NCBI GenBank assembly: GCA_027021385.1
Contig: JALUUL010000030.1
Location: forward strand, 1-48,072
Length of the DNA stretch: 48,072 nucleotides
Direction: 5' to 3'
DNA from: Planctomycetota bacterium
GTDB lineage: Bacteria > Planctomycetota > UBA1135 > GCA-002748355
The notes below the pieces were generated by a model. That model did not search any database and had not been told where the DNA came from. It saw only the letters and a program-made list of their open reading frames with translations. Of the stretch, positions 44,485 to 48,072 are shown piece by piece. A program made the translations under genes and the position numbers. Each line of letters begins with the position of its first letter. Position 1 is the first letter of the stretch.

Positions 44485-46605
44485 TCAGGTGACCTTCCCG
44501 CCTTCCAGGATTTCCTCCGCGATCGCGGAAGGAACAGGAAGGTATTCCAGCGGCTCCATCATGAAGGTGCCCCGCCCCTGGGTCATGCCGCGCAAGGTGC
44601 TCGAATACTGGAACATCTCGGCGATCGGCACCTTCCCGCGGATCGTCCGGTTCCCCCCGCTCATCTCGAGATCGGTGATCTGCCCCCTGCGGCTGTTGAG
44701 GTCCCCGATGACGTCCCCGACGAATTCCTCGGGAACCTGGACCTCGATCCGCATGATCGGCTCGAGGAGCTGGACGTTCCCCTCGGTCGCCTTCCGGAAG
44801 GCCAGCTGGGCCGCGGCCTGGAAAGCCATGTCCGAGGAATCGACCTCATGGAACTGGCCGTCGTAGAGGGTCGCCTCGATGTTCACGAAGGGGAAACCGA
44901 GCCGTCCTCCCGCCTCGGCGGACGCGCGGAGCCCGTTCCTGACGGAGGGGATGAACTCCTGCGGAACGACCCCGCCCTTGATCTCCTCCAGGAACTCGAC
45001 CGGTTCCTCGGTCTCCTTCGGGACGAACCGGACCTTGATGACCGCGAACTGCCCGTGCCCGCCGGTCTGCTTGACGTGCCGGGCCTCGATATCCCGTTCC
45101 CGCCTCAGGGTCTGCTTGTAAGCGACCCTCGGCTTGCCCATCGAAACCGGAATCCGGAAATCGTTCTGGATCCGGTTCAGGATCACCTCGAGATGAAGTT
45201 CGCCCATGCCCTCGATGAGGATCTGTCCGGTCTGGTCATCCGTCTTCGCGAGGAAGGTCGGGTCCTCCCTCGTCAACCGGCCCAGGGTGTCGGCCAGGCG
45301 ATCCCGGTCCTTCGTGCTCTTCGGCTCGATCGACATCGCGATCACGGTCTCGGGGAAATCCATCGATTCGAGCGCGACCGGATGTTTCGGATCGCAGAGG
45401 GTGTCACCGGTGATCGACTGCTTGAGCCCCATGATCGCGAGGATGTCCCCGGCGCCTGCCTTCTTGACGGGCTCGCGCCGATTGGCGTGCATCTTGAGAA
45501 GCCGCCCGAGCCTCTCCCTCTTTCCGGTCCTCGGATTGAGGACGGTCTGCCCTTGTTCCATGACCCCGGAATAGACGCGGACGAAGGTCAGGTCGCCGTT
45601 CTTGTCCGAAATCGTCTTGAAAGCCAGGGCCGCAAGGGGTTGGTCCTCATCGTGCGTGAGCCTGACCCTCTTCTCGGGGTCCTTGGGGTCGCTCCCCTCG
45701 ATCTCGGGTAGGTCCGCCGGGGACGGAAGGTAGTCGACGATCGCATCCAGAAGGTTCTGGATCCCCTTGTCCTTCAGGGCAGAGCCGCACAACACGGGGA
45801 TGATGCCGCGGGAGAGGACTCCTTTGCGGATCGCGCAGCGGATATGTTCCACCTTGGGCTCCTCCCCCTCGACAAAGGCCTCCAGAACCATGTCGTCGAA
45901 CTCTGCGACGGATTCGAGCATCGCCTCGCGTGCGGTCTCGGCGATCTCCCGATACTCCTCGGGAATCTCGAGGATCTCGACATCCTTTGCGTCCTCCTTC
46001 CAGACATAGGCACGCCGGTCGATCAGGTCGATGACCCCCTGGAACTCCTTCTCCCGCCCGATCGGAACCTGGAGGGGAACGGGATGGGCCCCGAGCCGCG
46101 TCCGGATCGAGTCCACGACACGGTCGAAGTCGGCCCCCACCCGATCCATCTTGTTGACGAAGGCGATCCTGGGGACCCCGTAGCGATCGGCCTGCCGCCA
46201 AACGGTCTCGGACTGGGCCTCGACCCCGGCCACCCCGCAGAAGACCCCGACCGCCCCGTCCAGGACCCGAAGGGAACGCTCGACCTCGACCGTGAAATCG
46301 ACATGGCCCGGGGTATCGATCAAATGGATGACGTGGTCCTTCCATTCGCAGGTGGTGGCCGCCGAGGTGATCGTGATCCCTCGGGCCCGTTCCTCCTCGA
46401 GGTAGTCCATCGTCGCCTCACCGTCATGGACCTCGCCGACCCTGTGGGTCCTTCCGGTGATGAAAAGGACCCTCTCGGTGACGGTGGTCTTCCCCGCGTC
46501 GATATGGGCCATGATTCCGAGATTGCGGACCTTGGCCAGGGAGGAATTCCCGGTCTTCGCGGAGGAGGCGCGCTTCTTTGGTCGGGTCGTAGGAGTAACG
46601 GTCAT
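44485..46605 (-). CDS. fusA: translation elongation factor G
   Basis: 706 residues, a full EF-G GTPase that moves tRNAs through the ribosome. G1 AHIDAGKT 33-40, switch [15 protein letters not shown]3 DTPGHVDF, G4 NKMD. Domain IV/V motifs are [43 protein letters not shown] and MQ...[14 protein letters not shown] 20-residue Thr/Lys-rich N-terminal extension precedes the G domain. ATG 46605 is preferred over ATG 46662, which would add a poor leader. No rpsL, rpsG or tuf is next to it, so it may be a paralogue or a relocated copy. Confidence 0.96.
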   Translation of the reverse strand: MTVTPTTRPKKRASSAKTGNSSLAKVRNLGIMAHIDAGKTTVTERVLFITGRTHRVGEVHDGEATMDYLEEERARGITITSAATTCEWKDHVIHLIDTPGHVDFTVEVERSLRVLDGAVGVFCGVAGVEAQSETVWRQADRYGVPRIAFVNKMDRVGADFDRVVDSIRTRLGAHPVPLQVPIGREKEFQGVIDLIDRRAYVWKEDAKDVEILEIPEEYREIAETAREAMLESVAEFDDMVLEAFVEGEEPKVEHIRCAIRKGVLSRGIIPVLCGSALKDKGIQNLLDAIVDYLPSPADLPEIEGSDPKDPEKRVRLTHDEDQPLAALAFKTISDKNGDLTFVRVYSGVMEQGQTVLNPRTGKRERLGRLLKMHANRREPVKKAGAGDILAIMGLKQSITGDTLCDPKHPVALESMDFPETVIAMSIEPKSTKDRDRLADTLGRLTREDPTFLAKTDDQTGQILIEGMGELHLEVILNRIQNDFRIPVSMGKPRVAYKQTLRRERDIEARHVKQTGGHGQFAVIKVRFVPKETEEPVEFLEEIKGGVVPQEFIPSVRNGLRASAEAGGRLGFPFVNIEATLYDGQFHEVDSSDMAFQAAAQLAFRKATEGNVQLLEPIMRIEVQVPEEFVGDVIGDLNSRRGQITDLEMSGGNRTIRGKVPIAEMFQYSSTLRGMTQGRGTFMMEPLEYLPVPSAIAEEILEGGKVT

Positions 46606-46707
46606 CGATTCTTCGCCTGTCCGGTGCGGGATGTACGTGGGGATGTCCCGGCCGCGAGCCATGGGAGCGAACCGTCATGTATCGGCGGTCCGCGAGCATC
46701 CCCTCAG

Positions 46708-46748
46708 CAAAAAAGTCCGACGATCCTATCGTTTTTCGAAGGATCGTC
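46708..46748 (-). terminator. rho-independent terminator after gspK
   Basis: On the minus strand GACGATCC (46748-46741) pairs with GGATCGTC (46726-46719), extended inside by TCG/CGA, followed by a T6 run (plus A-run 46709-46714). It lies 8 nt past the GspK stop, so it ends the type II secretion operon and separates it from fusA. Confidence 0.8.
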
Positions 46749-46755
46749 AAGCCTC

Positions 46756-48072
46756 TCATCCGCCCCCGATCCCCCTCTCCTTGCGTTTCTCGGGGTCGTA
46801 GAACTCCAGGTAGAAGGGGTTCCAGGCTTCGCTCTCGACCGCGAACTCATCCACTTCCTGGGGATCGAGCCCTTCCTCCTCCTCGGGAAAATCCGTCTGG
46901 AAGACCCGGAGTTCCTCGACCCGATGCAGGGGAACGACCGGAGTCATCGAACGGTTCTCCCCTTCTCCGGCGCGGAGGTATACGGAGCGCGCCCGGGCGA
47001 CGATGAAGGATCTCCCCGATTCATCCCGCTTGTAGACGGCAGCCAGGTGGATCGAGAAGACGTTGGACTTCGTCGTCAACATGGCCTCGAAACGGTCCTT
47101 GCTCTTGCTTTCGGGGAGGGCGTCCCAGGCATCGACCTCCCCCAGGTCGTCGAGGCTCGCAAAATACTTGAGCTTCTGCCGTCCCCCCTCGAGTTCCTCG
47201 AGTTCGGCGGAGGCTTCGTCTCCCTCCTCCTTGTTCTCCGCTTCTTCGTCGACCTCGTTCCGGTAGCGGAGGAGCGCGTCGACCAGGGAGCGCGGGATCT
47301 CGTTCTCGGATTCGAGACATTCGAGCACGGGACGGGGAGCGAGGTTCACGTTGATCCGAACGCCGGGCCCCAGGGCGTCGTCCTTGTTCCCTCCCTTCCC
47401 ACCCCCCGCCTGATTTCCCTCGCCTCCGCTTGCGGGGGCTGTGGACTTGGCCCCTCCCCGCGCCCCCCCCGCCCCCGGCCCCTCCTCCTCCGGCACGAGT
47501 TTCAGACTCGAATGGACGGTCAGGACCGACGAGAGGCCGGGAACCAGGGTTCGACCCGCGAGCCGGTCCCCGAAGGCCTCCTCGGGGATCTCCTGGAGCA
47601 GTTTCAGTTCCTCCAGATCATGCGGCGGGAAGACCTTCCTTCCATCGAGTTCGTACTCCGAATTCCTAGGGATCTCCGGGATCTCGTCGTCCCGGCGCTC
47701 GCCTCGGAGCCAGTCCTCGATGGACGTGGCCCAGGTCTCCGCATCCGATCGGGCGAGGTCGAACTCGGTGTCCTCCCAGAGATGATCCAGGAGCCGGATC
47801 AACCGTTCCTTCGAAAGCTCACGGAATTGCCGATCCGGGGAGAGCAGACAGAGCAGGTTGAACTTCCGATTCTCCGCCTCGACGAAGGCATAGACCGTCA
47901 AGCGGTCGTCCTCGTAGGCGGCATAGGGCCGGTACCAAGCGTCCCTCGAGGAATCCCCCGGTTCGCCTGCCTCCTCTTCCCCGCCTTCTCCGCTTCCTCC
48001 GCCTCCCAGCGCCTGCAGGGCCCCGCCCGTTCCCCCTCCGACTCCCCCGCCCGCGGACTCCCCCTCTCCCTC
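46756..48072 (-). CDS. gspK: type II secretion minor pseudopilin GspK (partial, 5' end outside window)
   Basis: At least 438 residues; the frame stays open to the window edge, so the N-terminal membrane helix is outside. GspK signatures: FELARSD...WATSIEDWLRG, YELDGRKVFPPHDLEELKLLQEIPEEAF, VPGLSSVLTVHSSLKL and INVNLAPRPVLECL, the conserved domain before the pilin tip. Two Gly/Ser/Glu-rich inserts (near 47400-47500 and 47930-48070) are unusual for the family. Ends in a terminator, so it is the last gene of its transcript. Confidence 0.85.
   Translation of the reverse strand, partial: EGEGESAGGGVGGGTGGALQALGGGGSGEGGEEEAGEPGDSSRDAWYRPYAAYEDDRLTVYAFVEAENRKFNLLCLLSPDRQFRELSKERLIRLLDHLWEDTEFDLARSDAETWATSIEDWLRGERRDDEIPEIPRNSEYELDGRKVFPPHDLEELKLLQEIPEEAFGDRLAGRTLVPGLSSVLTVHSSLKLVPEEEGPGAGGARGGAKSTAPASGGEGNQAGGGKGGNKDDALGPGVRINVNLAPRPVLECLESENEIPRSLVDALLRYRNEVDEEAENKEEGDEASAELEELEGGRQKLKYFASLDDLGEVDAWDALPESKSKDRFEAMLTTKSNVFSIHLAAVYKRDESGRSFIVARARSVYLRAGEGENRSMTPVVPLHRVEELRVFQTDFPEEEEGLDPQEVDEFAVESEAWNPFYLEFYDPEKRKERGIGGG

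Overview
The window is about 48 kb of very GC-rich bacterial chromosome, densely packed and mostly arranged in translationally coupled operons (ATGA or GTGA overlaps). The gene mix is class II B12-dependent ribonucleotide reductase, FHA-Ser/Thr kinase, type II secretion GspK, Wzm/Wzt polysaccharide export and several lipoproteins. This suggests a Gram-negative, probably free-living organism. The style recalls Planctomycetota or a related deep-branching phylum, but that placement is inference only.

Layout. 1-2.6 kb: tRNA-Asn and a gap-pgk operon on the minus strand. 2.75-8.8 kb: a plus-strand operon tilS, yggS-like, FHA-kinase, DUF167, PNP-like, purN. Two of its genes carry visible lesions: tilS has no ordinary start codon next to a C8 run, and DUF167 has an in-frame TAG. 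8.8-10 kb: a REP-associated tyrosine transposase (RAYT) flanked by inverted sets of REP-like repeats. 10-13.9 kb: nrdJ with a conspicuous promoter/leader region. 14-27.5 kb: minus-strand block. It holds a lipoprotein, ten nearly contiguous polysaccharide genes (export permease, Wzt-type ATPase with cargo-recognition tail, four GT2, two GT4 and two PIG-L deacetylases), another lipoprotein and a TPR/zinc-protease.

27.6-33.9 kb: plus-strand DUF1848, TldD-like peptidase, two exported thioredoxin-fold proteins and a CstA-type carrier. 34-39.5 kb: an SH3-domain exported protein, an aminotransferase, tRNA-Arg, a GT39-like membrane glycosyltransferase and a D-amino-acid oxidase-like flavoenzyme. 39.45-40.38 kb: a 0.93-kb gene-free, hairpin-rich region containing a strong minus-strand terminator and a 9-bp long-range stem, a candidate structured RNA or attenuator. 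40.4-48.1 kb: an ArsB/NhaD-type carrier with a tandem USP-like protein, a PafA-type phosphatase, EF-G and a partial GspK running off the right edge.

The strongest leads are the RAYT/REP element, the PNP-fold protein lacking its catalytic residues, the structured intergenic region at about 39.6-40.0 kb, and the two broken-looking genes (tilS start and DUF167 amber). No phage, CRISPR array or rRNA was seen.
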